Assembly: GCF_006439055.1 (NCBI RefSeq)
Contig: NZ_RCZC01000012.1
Coordinates: 1 to 64,000, forward strand
DNA length: 64,000 nucleotides
From: Sphingomonas glacialis
GTDB taxonomy: Bacteria; Pseudomonadota; Alphaproteobacteria; Sphingomonadales; Sphingomonadaceae
Reading direction: 5' to 3'
The notes under the pieces are model-generated. The model ran no database searches. It saw nothing but the letters and a program-made list of their open reading frames with translations, and was not told where the DNA came from. The first letter of the stretch is position 1; the number at the start of each line of letters is the position of its first letter. Shown piece after piece: positions 49,937 to 59,452 of the stretch. The position numbers were made by a program, and so were the translations under genes.

Positions 49937-50032
49937 CGTCATCCCGGCCTTGTGCCGGGATCCACCGTGGTCTTGGCGTTACAATCGCCAGCTATGCGGC
50001 ACGGTGGATGCCGGGACGAGCCCGGCATGACG
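49937..50032. repeat. Paired GC-rich inverted repeat, family 2
   Basis: Left arm CGTCATCCCGGCCTTGTGCC and inverted right arm CGAGCCCGGCATGACGG, with matching ATCCACCGTG/CACGGTGGAT stems inside. It lies between the converging ivd and M13 peptidase genes. Confidence 0.85.
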
Positions 50033-50057
50033 GGGTTGGGGCGGCGGGGCCCGCGTC

Positions 50058-52121
50058 TTACCAGACGTGAACCCGCGCGCCCGGCGCGAGGTACAGCTTC
50101 TCGCTCGGCTGCACCTTGTACGCCGGATACCAGGCGTCGAGGTTGCGCACCGTCAGCACGCGGAACATCGCCGGCGCATGGACATCGGTCGCGATCCGCG
50201 CGCGCAGTGCCTTGTCGCGCATCTTGGTCCGCCAGCTCTGCGCGAACGCCAGGAAGAAGCGCTGGTCGCCGGTCATCCCGTCAATCACCGGCGGCTCCTT
50301 GCCGCCGTACGACGCGCGATACGCCTCGTACGCCGCGGTGAGGCCCGCAGTGTCGGCGATGTTTTCGCCGAGTTCCTGCTTGCCCTTGAGCTTGAGCCCG
50401 GGCAGCGCCTCATACGCATCGTACTGCGCCGCAAGCGCCGAACCCGCCTGCTCGAAGCGCGCGAGATCGGCGGGCGTCCACCAATTGCGATACTTGCCGG
50501 TCGAATCGAAATCTGCGCCGAGATTGTCGAAGCTGTGGCTGATCTCATGCCCGATCACCGCGCCGATCGCGCCGTAATTGGCCGCCGCATCATATTTCGC
50601 GTCGAAATACGGCGCCTGCAGGATCGCGGCGGGGAAGTTGAGCGCGTTCTGCAGCGGTAGATTGACCGCGTTCACCGTTTGCGGCGTCATCCACCATTCG
50701 GTGCGGTCGGGCGCCTTGCCGAGCTTGCCGATCTGGTAGCGATAGAACGCCTGATCGGCGCGTTCGAGATTGCCGATCGGGTCCTTCGCGTCGACTGCGA
50801 ACTTGGGGAAGGCGCGCCAATGGTCGGGATAGCCGACGCCGACATAGAGCACCGAGAGCTTGCGGCGCGCCTCGGCCTTGGTGCCGGGGGTCATCCAGTC
50901 GAGCTTCTGGATGCGCTGGTCGAACGCGCCGACGATGTTCTTGACCATCGTCTGGATCTCGGCCTTCGACTGCGCCGAGAAATAGCGCGCGGCGTAGAGC
51001 CGGCCGACCTCGTCGCCGAGCGCCGCGTTGACCGCGGCGATGCTCCGCTTGTCGCGCGTCTGCTGCGCGGGGGTGCCGTTGAGCTGCTTGCCGTAGAAGG
51101 CGAAGCGCGCATCGTCGAACGCCTTGGGGAGGACCGAGGCGACCGCGGTGATGCGGTGCGCGGTCAGCCAGTCCTGCCAGTCGGCGAGTGGCTCGCTCGC
51201 GACCAGGCCCGAGAGCTTGGTGATCGCATCGGGCTGCCACGCGATGAAGTCCTGCTGGCCGGCGGGGATGCCCGCCGCCGCCCAATAGGCCGTCCAGTCG
51301 AGCCCCGGCGCCTTGCGTGCGAAGTCGGCGCGGGTCCACGGATTGTCGCCCTTGCTCGCGTCCTGGCTCGCTTCGATATCGGTCTGCGCGGCGGCGATCT
51401 TCATTTCGAGCGCGAAGACGCGCGCGGCGCGTGCTGCCGGATCGCTCAGGCCGGCGAGGCCGAAGATCTGCGTCAGATAGGCTTTGTAGCCTTCACGCAG
51501 CTCGGCCATTTGCGGGCTCTGCGACAGATAATAGTCGCGGTCGGCAAGGCCGAGGCCGCCCTGCATCAGATACGGCGTGTTGCGCTTGGGCTGGTTGAGA
51601 TCCTGCGAGACGAACAGGCCGAACAGATTGGTCGTGCTGGCGTAATTGTTGTTGTTGAACGGGTCGGTATCGGCGCGCATCTGCGCGCCCATCAGCTTCG
51701 CCAGCGCGGCCTTGTCGCGCAGCGCATAATAGGGCGCGATGAGGGCCTTAAGCGGCGCGACGCCGCGCGCCTCGATCGCGGCGGTGTCGTTATATGCTGC
51801 GTAATAGTCGGCGATCAGCCGCTGGCTGGTGCCGGGCGCGGCCTTGGCCTTGGCGGCGTCCTGGATGATTGTTGCGTTGCGCGCCTCGGCAACCTTCGAC
51901 ACCTCGACCCCGACGCCCGTCGACGAGCGCGCGGGCTCGATCTCGGCGGTCTTGCGCCAGGTGCCGTTGGCGTAATCGTCGAAATTGTCGCCCGGCTTGA
52001 CGCTCTTGTCGATCAGCGCCGGGTCGACCCCCGACTGCGTGCCGATCATCTGCGCCGCCACGCCGGTGGCGATCGCCGAGCTGGCGAGCAATGCGATCGA
52101 AAGGACGGTCAGGCGTTTCAT
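50058..52121 (-). CDS. M13 family metallopeptidase (PepO/neprilysin-like)
   Basis: 687 residues from the ATG at 52121 with AGGAAA before it. A signal peptide (VLSIALLASSAIATGVAAQ) precedes the mature protein, so it acts in the periplasm or outside. The zinc motif HEISHSFD lies near residue 520, with the third ligand Glu in ENIADTAGL, the M13 pattern; the N-terminal domain contains PGDNFDDYANGTW. It cleaves small peptides. It interrupts the leucine-catabolism genes on the opposite strand with no obvious functional link. Confidence 0.92.
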   Translation of the reverse strand: MKRLTVLSIALLASSAIATGVAAQMIGTQSGVDPALIDKSVKPGDNFDDYANGTWRKTAEIEPARSSTGVGVEVSKVAEARNATIIQDAAKAKAAPGTSQRLIADYYAAYNDTAAIEARGVAPLKALIAPYYALRDKAALAKLMGAQMRADTDPFNNNNYASTTNLFGLFVSQDLNQPKRNTPYLMQGGLGLADRDYYLSQSPQMAELREGYKAYLTQIFGLAGLSDPAARAARVFALEMKIAAAQTDIEASQDASKGDNPWTRADFARKAPGLDWTAYWAAAGIPAGQQDFIAWQPDAITKLSGLVASEPLADWQDWLTAHRITAVASVLPKAFDDARFAFYGKQLNGTPAQQTRDKRSIAAVNAALGDEVGRLYAARYFSAQSKAEIQTMVKNIVGAFDQRIQKLDWMTPGTKAEARRKLSVLYVGVGYPDHWRAFPKFAVDAKDPIGNLERADQAFYRYQIGKLGKAPDRTEWWMTPQTVNAVNLPLQNALNFPAAILQAPYFDAKYDAAANYGAIGAVIGHEISHSFDNLGADFDSTGKYRNWWTPADLARFEQAGSALAAQYDAYEALPGLKLKGKQELGENIADTAGLTAAYEAYRASYGGKEPPVIDGMTGDQRFFLAFAQSWRTKMRDKALRARIATDVHAPAMFRVLTVRNLDAWYPAYKVQPSEKLYLAPGARVHVW

Positions 52122-52254
52122 CGGGATGTTTCCTCGGCAACTATCTGGAGCGCGGTATACGCGCTCCGCTGCGTCTGCCAATCGGCTTTCCTTCGGGGGC
52201 GCGGATCGCTAGGCCGTTTCATATGCAACGGATACCGCAAGCAGGAAGCCCGCT

Positions 52255-53856
52255 TTGAGCGCCCCCGTCCTCGACACCAAGCTCAGCGCCGATGGCGAGA
52301 CCTTCCGCGCCAATGCCGCGCACAATCGCGCCTTGGTCGAGCGCTTGCGCGGCGACGTCGCGCGAGCCGCGCTCGGGGGAACCGAGAAGAGCCGCGAACG
52401 CCATACCGCACGCGGCAAGCTGCTCCCGCGCGAGCGGGTCGAGCGGTTGCTCGATCCGGGTTCACCGTTTCTCGAGATCGGCCAGCTCGTCGCCAATGGG
52501 CTGTACGACGATGAAGTGCCGGGCGCGGCCGTGATCGCCGGGATCGGGCGCGTCTCGGGGCGGCAGTGCATGATCGTGTGCAACGATGCGACGGTGAAGG
52601 GCGGGACGTACTACCCGCTGACGGTCAAGAAGCATCTGCGTGCGCAGGAGATTGCGGAAGCAAACATGCTGCCGTGCATCTACCTCGTCGATTCGGGCGG
52701 CGCGAACCTGCCGCACCAAGCCGAGGTCTTCCCCGACCGCGACCATTTCGGGCGGATCTTCTTCAACCAGGCGAATATGTCGGCCAAGGGTATCCCGCAG
52801 ATCGCCTGCGTGATGGGGTCTTGCACCGCGGGCGGCGCTTATGTGCCAGCCATGTCCGACGAGACGATCATCGTGCGCGGGCAGGGGACGATCTTCCTCG
52901 CGGGGCCGCCTTTGGTGAAGGCGGCGACCGGCGAGGTAATCTCGGCCGAGGAGCTGGGCGGCGCGGATACGCATGGGCTGCGCTCGGGCGTGGTCGATCA
53001 CGTCGCCGAGAATGACGAACATGCGCTGACGATCGTCCGCGACATCGTATCGACCTTGCAGCCCCAGATGGGCGGCGACGTCAACATGAAGGAGCCGCGA
53101 CCGCCGAAGTTCGACGCCGAGGAGCTGTACGGCATCGTCCCGAGCGACGTGCGCGCGCCGTACGACGTGCACGAGATCATCGCGCGGTTGGTCGATGGGT
53201 CGGAATTCCACGAGTTCAAGGCGCTGTACGGCACGTCTTTGGTCTGTGGTTTCGCGCATATCTGGGGGATCCCCGTCGCGATCCTCGCCAATAACGGCGT
53301 GCTGTTCTCGGAGAGCGCGCAGAAGGGCGCGCATTTCATCGAGCTGGCGTGCCAGCGGCGGATCCCGTTGCTGTTCCTGCAGAACATCTCGGGCTTCATG
53401 GTCGGTGGCAAATACGAGGCCGAGGGGATCGCCAAGCATGGGGCCAAGCTCGTCACCGCGGTGGCGACGGCGACCGTGCCGAAGATCACCGTGTTGATCG
53501 GTGGCAGCTTCGGCGCGGGCAATTACGGGATGTGCGGGCGGGCGTATTCGCCGCGCTTCCTGTTCAGCTGGCCCAACAGCCGCATCTCGGTGATGGGCGG
53601 CGAGCAAGCGGCGTCGGTGCTGGCGACCGTCCACCGCGACGCCGATGGCTGGTCGGACGCCGAGGCCGAGGCGTTCAAGGCGCCGATCCGCCAGAAATAT
53701 GAGGACGAAGGCAACCCCTGGTACGCCACTGCGCGGCTGTGGGACGACGGCATGATCGATCCGGCGCAGACGCGCGACGTGCTTGGGCTCGCGTTCGCGG
53801 CGACGCTCAACGCGCCGATCCCCGAACGCCCGGCGTTCGGCGTGTTTCGGATGTGA
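52255..53856 (+). CDS. mccB: 3-methylcrotonyl-CoA carboxylase, carboxyltransferase (beta) subunit
   Basis: 533 residues from a TTG at 52255 (AGGAAG upstream), since no ATG gives the usual N-terminus. The two crotonase-fold halves carry the MCC-beta hallmarks: RERVERLLDPGSPFLEIGQLVANGLYDDE, LPCIYLVDSGGANLPHQAEVFPDRDHFGRIFFNQA, GSCTAGGAYVPAMSDETIIVRGQGTIFLAGPPLVKAATGE, and in the second half LLFLQNISGFMVGGKYEAEGIAKHGAK, GGSFGAGNYGMCGRAY. With mccA it carboxylates 3-methylcrotonyl-CoA in leucine degradation. Confidence 0.95.
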   Translation: MSAPVLDTKLSADGETFRANAAHNRALVERLRGDVARAALGGTEKSRERHTARGKLLPRERVERLLDPGSPFLEIGQLVANGLYDDEVPGAAVIAGIGRVSGRQCMIVCNDATVKGGTYYPLTVKKHLRAQEIAEANMLPCIYLVDSGGANLPHQAEVFPDRDHFGRIFFNQANMSAKGIPQIACVMGSCTAGGAYVPAMSDETIIVRGQGTIFLAGPPLVKAATGEVISAEELGGADTHGLRSGVVDHVAENDEHALTIVRDIVSTLQPQMGGDVNMKEPRPPKFDAEELYGIVPSDVRAPYDVHEIIARLVDGSEFHEFKALYGTSLVCGFAHIWGIPVAILANNGVLFSESAQKGAHFIELACQRRIPLLFLQNISGFMVGGKYEAEGIAKHGAKLVTAVATATVPKITVLIGGSFGAGNYGMCGRAYSPRFLFSWPNSRISVMGGEQAASVLATVHRDADGWSDAEAEAFKAPIRQKYEDEGNPWYATARLWDDGMIDPAQTRDVLGLAFAATLNAPIPERPAFGVFRM

Positions 53857-53909
53857 TGGCCGATCCGACCTTTATCCTTCCCCGTTTTGCGAGACCCTAA
53901 GGAATATCC

Positions 53910-54401
53910 ATGCCCCTGATCCTCGCCCTCCTGCTCGCCGCGCAGATGTCGTCGCAAACCACCCCTGTTCAGCCGATCGTCAAGGGCACCGGCCTGCCGC
54001 CCCCCGGCACCGAGGAGGCGCAGGTGATGGCGCCGGTCAATGCGCTGCTCGCCGGGATCGCCGCGCGCGATGCGGCCGCGATCGGCCAGACGCTGCGCAG
54101 CGACGCGACCGCCACCGCGGTCGCCGAGCAGGCCGACGGCACGCGCAAGATTACGCATTCGAGCCGCGAGCAATTGCTCGCGCGCTTCGCCCCCGGTCCC
54201 GAGCGCTATGACGAGCGGCTCTCCGACGCCGCGGTCGAAGTCGACGGCGACATCGCGATGGTGTGGAGCCCCTACACCTTCCGCATCGACGGCAAGCTCC
54301 ACCATTGCGGCTACGACCATTTCGATCTGGTGCGCGAGGGCGGCAGCTGGAAGATCCAGAACCTGACCTGGTCCTCGCGCACGACGGGCTGCGAGGGATG
54401 A
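53910..54401 (+). CDS. Secreted NTF2-like (SnoaL/DUF4440 type) protein
   Basis: 163 residues between mccB and mccA. A short signal-like start (MPLILALLLAAQMSSQ) is followed by a linker and an NTF2-like cone fold: helix VMAPVNALLAGIAARDAAAIGQTL, then strands ending in IAMVWSPYTFRIDGKLHHCGYDHFDLVREGGSWKIQNLTWSSR. Proteins like this bind small ligands or have unknown roles. Nothing ties it to leucine catabolism other than position. A repeat element follows it. Confidence 0.75.
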   Translation: MPLILALLLAAQMSSQTTPVQPIVKGTGLPPPGTEEAQVMAPVNALLAGIAARDAAAIGQTLRSDATATAVAEQADGTRKITHSSREQLLARFAPGPERYDERLSDAAVEVDGDIAMVWSPYTFRIDGKLHHCGYDHFDLVREGGSWKIQNLTWSSRTTGCEG

Positions 54402-54409
54402 CCGACGCC

Positions 54410-54497
54410 CGTCGCCCCGGCGCAGGCCGGGGCCGCTACGCGTATGCGCGCGGCACTTCTCTTATCGTAACGGCCCCGGCCTGCGCCGGGGCGACGG
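54410..54497. repeat. Paired GC-rich inverted repeat, family 2
   Basis: CGTCGCCCCGGCGCAGGCCG at the left and its inverted copy GCGCCGGGGCGACGG at the right flank about 45 bases. It sits just before the mccA start and would lie in its leader if transcribed from mccB. Confidence 0.85.
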
Positions 54498-54507
54498 ATA
54501 GACACGC

Positions 54508-56370
54508 ATGATCCAGTCTCTGCTCATCGCGAACCGCGGCGAGATCGCCTGCCGCATCATCCGCACCGCCAAGGCGATGGGGGTGCGGACGATCGCGGTC
54601 TATTCGGATGCTGATGCCAAGGCGCTCCACGTCCGCCAAGCCGACGAAGCGGTGCATATCGGCGCATCGCCGGCGCGCGAAAGCTATCTGGTCGGCGACA
54701 AGATCATCGCCGCGGCCAAGGCGACAGGCGCCGAGGCGATTCACCCCGGCTACGGCTTCCTCTCGGAAAATGCCGACTTCGCGCAAGACGTGATCGACGC
54801 CGGGATCGTCTGGGTCGGTCCCAATCCCGACAGCATCCGCGCGATGGGGCTCAAGGACGCCGCGAAGGAGCGGATGATCGCGGTCGGCGTGCCGGTGACG
54901 CCGGGCTATCTCGGCGCCGATCAGTCGCCCGAGCGGCTGGCGGCGGAGGCGGCTGCGGTCGGCTACCCGGTGCTGATCAAGGCGGTCGCGGGCGGTGGCG
55001 GCAAGGGGATGCGGCGCGTCGACGATCCCGCCGACTTCGCCGATGCCTTGGTCTCGTGCCAGCGCGAGGCGGCGTCGTCGTTCGGCAATACCGACGTGTT
55101 GATCGAGAAATACATCCTCTCGCCGCGTCACATCGAGGTGCAGGTGTTCGGCGACAGCCACGGCACCGTCGTCCATCTGTTCGAGCGCGACTGCTCGCTC
55201 CAGCGCCGCCACCAGAAGGTGATCGAGGAAGCCCCCGCGCCGGGGATGGACGCCGTCACGCGCGAGGCGATCTGCGCCGCGGCGGTCAAGGCGGCAAAGG
55301 CGGTCGATTATGTCGGCGCGGGGACGATCGAGTTCATCGCCGACGCGAGCGAGGGCCTGCGCGCCGACCGCATCTGGTTCATGGAAATGAACACGCGGCT
55401 CCAGGTCGAGCATCCGGTGACCGAGGAGATCACCGGGGTCGATCTGGTCGAATGGCAGCTGCGTGTCGCCGGCGGGGAGGCGTTGCCGAAGCGGCAGGAG
55501 GATCTGGCCATCAATGGCTGGGCGATGGAGGCTCGGCTGTATGCGGAGAACCCGGCAAGCGGTTTTCTGCCCTCGACCGGAACGCTCGAGCATCTGCGCC
55601 TCCCGAACTTTGTGCGGATCGAGACTGGGGTCGAAGAAGCTGGCGAGGTGTCGCCCTTCTACGATCCGATGATCGCCAAGATCATCGTCCATGCGGAAGA
55701 TCGGTCGGCAGCGATCGCGGCCTTGTGGGACGCGACGGGTGATGTCGAGGTCTGGCCTGTGCGAACCAATGCTGGTTTCCTCGCGCGGATTTGCCAGGAT
55801 GCGGACTTCGGCGCGGGGACGATCGACACCGGGCTGATCGAGCGGCGCGGGGACGTGCTGACGGTTCCACCCGCGCCCAAGCCCGCGCACCTGCGCGACG
55901 CCGCCGCGGCGCTTGCTGCGCGGCCGATGCTTGGCGTGTGGGACGACGCGATCGGGTTGCGGCTCAACGCGGCGCCCCGTTCCGAGGTGCGGATCGTCGA
56001 CGACGCGGGCGCGGTGCACGTCGTCGCCGACCTGATGATCGACGACGGCCCGCCGCAAGACGAAGTCGTTAGCTTCTTCCTTGGCGAAGGGCGCAGCTAT
56101 CGGCTCGACCAACCGCGCGGGACGGCGATCGGCGGCACAGCCGACGGCGCGATCCTCTCGCCCATGCCCGGCCGCATCATCGCGGTCGATGTCGCGGCGG
56201 GCGACAGCGTCGCGAAGGGCCAGAAGCTCGTCACGCTCGAGGCGATGAAGATGGAGCACAGCCTGACCGCGCCGTTCGACGGCACCGTCGCGGAACTCAA
56301 CGTCGAAGTCGGCGGACAGACGCAGGAAGGCGTCGTGCTCGCGCGGCTGACGCGTGCCGATGCCGCCTGA
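54508..56370 (+). CDS. mccA: 3-methylcrotonyl-CoA carboxylase, biotin carboxylase/carrier (alpha) subunit
   Basis: 620 residues. Biotin carboxylase domain (1-450): IANRGEIACRIIRTAKAMG, HPGYGFLSENADF, the ATP-grasp KAVAGGGGKGMRRV and MEMNTRLQVEHPVTEEITG. After a linker the C-terminal biotinyl domain has K581 in EAMKMEHS. It carboxylates its own biotin with ATP and bicarbonate and hands it to MccB. The choice of methylcrotonyl over propionyl or acetyl-CoA rests on the neighbouring mccB and ivd. It overlaps the next gene by 11 bases. Confidence 0.95.
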   Translation: MIQSLLIANRGEIACRIIRTAKAMGVRTIAVYSDADAKALHVRQADEAVHIGASPARESYLVGDKIIAAAKATGAEAIHPGYGFLSENADFAQDVIDAGIVWVGPNPDSIRAMGLKDAAKERMIAVGVPVTPGYLGADQSPERLAAEAAAVGYPVLIKAVAGGGGKGMRRVDDPADFADALVSCQREAASSFGNTDVLIEKYILSPRHIEVQVFGDSHGTVVHLFERDCSLQRRHQKVIEEAPAPGMDAVTREAICAAAVKAAKAVDYVGAGTIEFIADASEGLRADRIWFMEMNTRLQVEHPVTEEITGVDLVEWQLRVAGGEALPKRQEDLAINGWAMEARLYAENPASGFLPSTGTLEHLRLPNFVRIETGVEEAGEVSPFYDPMIAKIIVHAEDRSAAIAALWDATGDVEVWPVRTNAGFLARICQDADFGAGTIDTGLIERRGDVLTVPPAPKPAHLRDAAAALAARPMLGVWDDAIGLRLNAAPRSEVRIVDDAGAVHVVADLMIDDGPPQDEVVSFFLGEGRSYRLDQPRGTAIGGTADGAILSPMPGRIIAVDVAAGDSVAKGQKLVTLEAMKMEHSLTAPFDGTVAELNVEVGGQTQEGVVLARLTRADAA

Positions 56371-57583
56371 GACGACAGCCCCGGGCGGCGCGCTCGCCGG
56401 GGTCAAGGTGCTCGATCTGTCGCGCGTGCTCGCGGGGCCGTGGGCGACGCAGATGCTCGGCGATCTCGGGGCCGAGGTGCTCAAGATCGAGCAGCCGGGG
56501 CAGGGCGACGATACGCGCCGATGGGGGCCGCCGGCGCTCGCCGATGATTCGGGCGATTCGGCCTATTACCTCTGCGCCAATCGCAACAAGCGCTCGCTCG
56601 CGATCGATCTCGCGCAGCCCAAGGGGGCCGATCTGATCCGCCGGCTCGCCGCGCAGAGCGACGTGCTGGTCGAGAATTTCCGTGTCGGCGGGCTCGCCAA
56701 ATACGGGCTCGATTATGCGAGCCTCTCCGCGATCAATCCGCGGCTGGTCTATTGCTCGATCACCGGCTTCGGGCAGGACGGGCCGTACAAGGACAAAGGC
56801 GGCTACGACTTCCTGATCCAGGCGATGGGTGGGCTGATGAGCGTCACCGGCGAAGCCGACGGCACGCCGATGAAGGTCGGCGTGCCGATCGTCGACCTGT
56901 TCACCGGCACCTATGCGACCGTCGCGATCCTCGCCGCTTTGCGTCACCGCGACGTGACGGGGCAGGGGCAGCATGTCGATTGCGCTCTGCTCGACACTCA
57001 GCTGGCGATGCTGTCGAACCAGGCGTCGAACTGGCTCAATGGCGGGACGGTGCCGGTGCGGCGCGGCAACGATCATCCCAACATCGTGCCGTATCGCGAT
57101 TACGAGACCGCCGATGGCGCGATCGTCGTGGCGCTGGGGAATGACCGGCAGTTCCGCGATTTCCTGCGCGTGCTCGGGTTGAGCGATCTGGGCGACGATC
57201 CGCGCTTCGCCAGCGTCGCCTTGCGCAGCGAGCATCGTGAGGCGCTGCACGCGCATCTCGCCCCTGCGGTGGCGCAGTGGGGCTCGGACGATCTTGTTGC
57301 GGCGATGGAGGCGGCCAAGCTCCCCGCGGGCAAGGTCGCGGGGCTACCCGAAATCTTCGCCGATCCGCAGGTTGCGCATCGCAAGAACGTCCAGGCGATG
57401 GCGCGCGCGGATGGGACGCCGCTGCAGGTCGTCGGCTTCCCAGCGAAGCTATCCGAGACGCCCGCCAGCTATGATCGGGCGCCGCCGCGCGCCGGGGCGG
57501 ATACGCGCGAGGCGCTGGCGGGGGCTTTGGGTCTGTCCCAGGACGCGCTCGATGCCTTGGTGGCAGCCGGTGTTATCGCTTAG
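56360..57583 (+). CDS. CaiB/BaiF family III CoA-transferase
   Basis: 407 residues from the ATG at 56360 inside mccA (11-base overlap), so translationally coupled. The family III signature is present: VKVLDLSRVLAGPWATQMLGDLGAEVLKIE, GDDTRRWGPP, the catalytic Asp in KGGYDFLIQAMGGLM, and NWLNGGT. Such enzymes move CoA between carboxylic acids. In a leucine/isovalerate cluster it could activate an organic acid, but the pair of substrates is unknown. The usual next enzymes, methylglutaconyl-CoA hydratase and HMG-CoA lyase, are not present in the window. Confidence 0.88.
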   Translation: MPPETTAPGGALAGVKVLDLSRVLAGPWATQMLGDLGAEVLKIEQPGQGDDTRRWGPPALADDSGDSAYYLCANRNKRSLAIDLAQPKGADLIRRLAAQSDVLVENFRVGGLAKYGLDYASLSAINPRLVYCSITGFGQDGPYKDKGGYDFLIQAMGGLMSVTGEADGTPMKVGVPIVDLFTGTYATVAILAALRHRDVTGQGQHVDCALLDTQLAMLSNQASNWLNGGTVPVRRGNDHPNIVPYRDYETADGAIVVALGNDRQFRDFLRVLGLSDLGDDPRFASVALRSEHREALHAHLAPAVAQWGSDDLVAAMEAAKLPAGKVAGLPEIFADPQVAHRKNVQAMARADGTPLQVVGFPAKLSETPASYDRAPPRAGADTREALAGALGLSQDALDALVAAGVIA

Positions 57584-57590
57584 CCAAGGC

Positions 57591-57697
57591 CGCACCCCGG
57601 CGAAGGCAGGGCTTAGGCGCGCAGGTCGGAGTGATCGCGCGTAGTGTTTCCCTATTAGCGTTTCGCTACTGGGCCCCGGCCTTCGCCGGGGGTGCAG
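57591..57697. repeat. Paired GC-rich inverted repeat, family 2 (diverged)
   Basis: CGCACCCCGGCGAAGGCAGG and the inverted arm CCCGGCCTTCGCCGGGGGTG surround about 60 bases between the converging CoA-transferase and HerA-like genes. The arms are less exact than in other copies. Confidence 0.7.
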
Positions 57698-57721
57698 GCA
57701 GCAGGGTTCAGCGTCAGAGCT

Positions 57722-59389
57722 TCACCGCCCCTTGAACAGACCCCCGAGCACGCCGCGGACCAGACTGCCGACAATCCCGCCAGCGGCGCCGCGTGACGAT
57801 CCGAACACCGCCTTCGAGACTTCGTTGGCGACTTGCCGCCCGACTGCCGAACTCGCCGAACGCGTGGCTGAGGTGATCGCGCGGTTCCAGGGCGAGTTGG
57901 CGGCGGCCTTGGCTTCGGCTGCGGCCTGCTGCGTGGCCAATTTGGACTGACGGTCCGCCTCGCGCTGCGCGGCGACGCGCTGGCGCTCGGCCTCCTTGGC
58001 GGCGACCGCGTCGGCCTTGGCCTGCACCGCGGCGGCCTTTTCGGCCTCGGTCTTCGCTTTCGCTTCGGCCGCAGCGGCGGCGGCTTCCTGCGCCTTGGCG
58101 CCGAGCATTTCCTCGGCCGAGTGGCGATCGACCAGCACGTCGTATTTGTTGCCGACCGGATCGGTCGAGATCATCACGCCGCGCTCGACCGGCGTCACCG
58201 GCCCGACGCGCGACGCTGGCGGCGCGATCAGCGTGCGCTGGACGGGCGAGGGGGATCCGTCGGGAAGCAGCAAGGAGACCAGCGCCTCGCCGACCTTCAG
58301 CTCGGTGATCGCGGTCTCGACATCGACGCCGGGATTGGCGCGGAAGGTCGTCGCTGCAGACTTCACCGCCGCCTGGTCGCGCGGGGTGAAGGCGCGCAGC
58401 GCGTGTTGCACGCGGTTGCCGAGTTGGCCCGCCACGGTATCGGGAATGTCGATCGGGTTCTGCGTGATGAAATAGATGCCGACGCCCTTCGATCGGATCA
58501 GCCGCACGACTTGCTCGATCTTCTCGAGCAGCGCTTTGGGCGCGGCGTCGAACAGCAGATGCGCTTCGTCGAAGAAGAAGCAGAGTTTGGGCTTGTCGGG
58601 ATCGCCGACCTCGGGGAGATGCTCGAACAATTCGCTCATCAGCCACAGCAGGAAGGTCGAATAAAGCTTTGGCGACGCCATCAATTTGTCGGCGGCGAGC
58701 ACGTTGACGATGCCGCGGCCCTTCTCGTCCACCCCGATGAAATCGTCGAGATCGAGCGCGGGCTCGCCGAAGAAATGCTCGCCGCCCTGGCTGCGGAGCT
58801 GGAGCAGCGCGCGCTGGATCGTGCCGATCGATTGCTTCGACACATTGCCATAGGTGGTGGTGAGCTCGTCGGCGCGCCCGGCGCAATCGACCAGCATCGC
58901 CTGCAGATCGTCCAGGTCGATCAGCAGCAGCCCGTCCTTGTCGGCGACGTGGAAGGCGATCGTCAGCACGCCTTCCTGGACTTCGTTGAGGTCCATCAAG
59001 CGCGAGAGCAGGAGCGGTCCCATCTCGGAAATGGTGGTGCGGATCGGGTGGCCCTGCTCGCCGTACAGATCCCAGAATTGCACCGGCGTATCGGCATAGG
59101 CCCAGGCCTGGTCGCCAATTTCCTTGGCGCGCGCGGCGAAGATCTCGTGATTTTTGGCGGTAGGGGAGCCGGCCATCGCGAGGCCCGAAAGATCGCCCTT
59201 CACGTCGGCGACGAAGCAGGGGACGCCCGCGCGCGAAAAGCCTTCGATGATGCCTTGGACGGTCACCGTCTTGCCGGTGCCGGTCGCGCCGGCGATCAGG
59301 CCGTGGCGGTTGGCGCGCTTGAGTTCGAGCTGCTGCGGGTTGGTGCCATCAGCGCCGGCGCCGATGAAGATGCTTGTCGTGTCGGTCAT
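57722..59389 (-). CDS. HerA-like ATPase (DUF853/YjgR family)
   Basis: 555 residues. The N-terminal part has Walker A GATGTGKT at 34-41 and the typical YjgR start IFIGAGADGTNPQQLELKRANRHG; a Walker B region KLCFFFDEAHLLFDAAP follows, then ITQNPIDIPDTVAGQLGNRVQHALRAFTPRD. Residues about 430-500 are a long Ala/Lys/Glu-rich coiled coil, and the C-terminus is Gly/Arg-rich. It belongs to the FtsK/HerA ATPase superfamily; the cellular role of YjgR-like proteins is not known. It is transcribed toward the CoA-transferase. Confidence 0.9.
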   Translation of the reverse strand: MTDTTSIFIGAGADGTNPQQLELKRANRHGLIAGATGTGKTVTVQGIIEGFSRAGVPCFVADVKGDLSGLAMAGSPTAKNHEIFAARAKEIGDQAWAYADTPVQFWDLYGEQGHPIRTTISEMGPLLLSRLMDLNEVQEGVLTIAFHVADKDGLLLIDLDDLQAMLVDCAGRADELTTTYGNVSKQSIGTIQRALLQLRSQGGEHFFGEPALDLDDFIGVDEKGRGIVNVLAADKLMASPKLYSTFLLWLMSELFEHLPEVGDPDKPKLCFFFDEAHLLFDAAPKALLEKIEQVVRLIRSKGVGIYFITQNPIDIPDTVAGQLGNRVQHALRAFTPRDQAAVKSAATTFRANPGVDVETAITELKVGEALVSLLLPDGSPSPVQRTLIAPPASRVGPVTPVERGVMISTDPVGNKYDVLVDRHSAEEMLGAKAQEAAAAAAEAKAKTEAEKAAAVQAKADAVAAKEAERQRVAAQREADRQSKLATQQAAAEAKAAANSPWNRAITSATRSASSAVGRQVANEVSKAVFGSSRGAAGGIVGSLVRGVLGGLFKGR

Positions 59390-59452
59390 GCGGCCTCGCG
59401 AGGTTTCGGAGCAAACTATCGCGCGAAATGCGGGCCAGCGGAAGCCTTTTAG

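Noticed and set aside
50679..52514. Frame of about 600 codons opposite the M13 peptidase
   Set aside because: The minus strand encodes an M13 enzyme with signal peptide and HEISH motif; the plus frame is a shadow.
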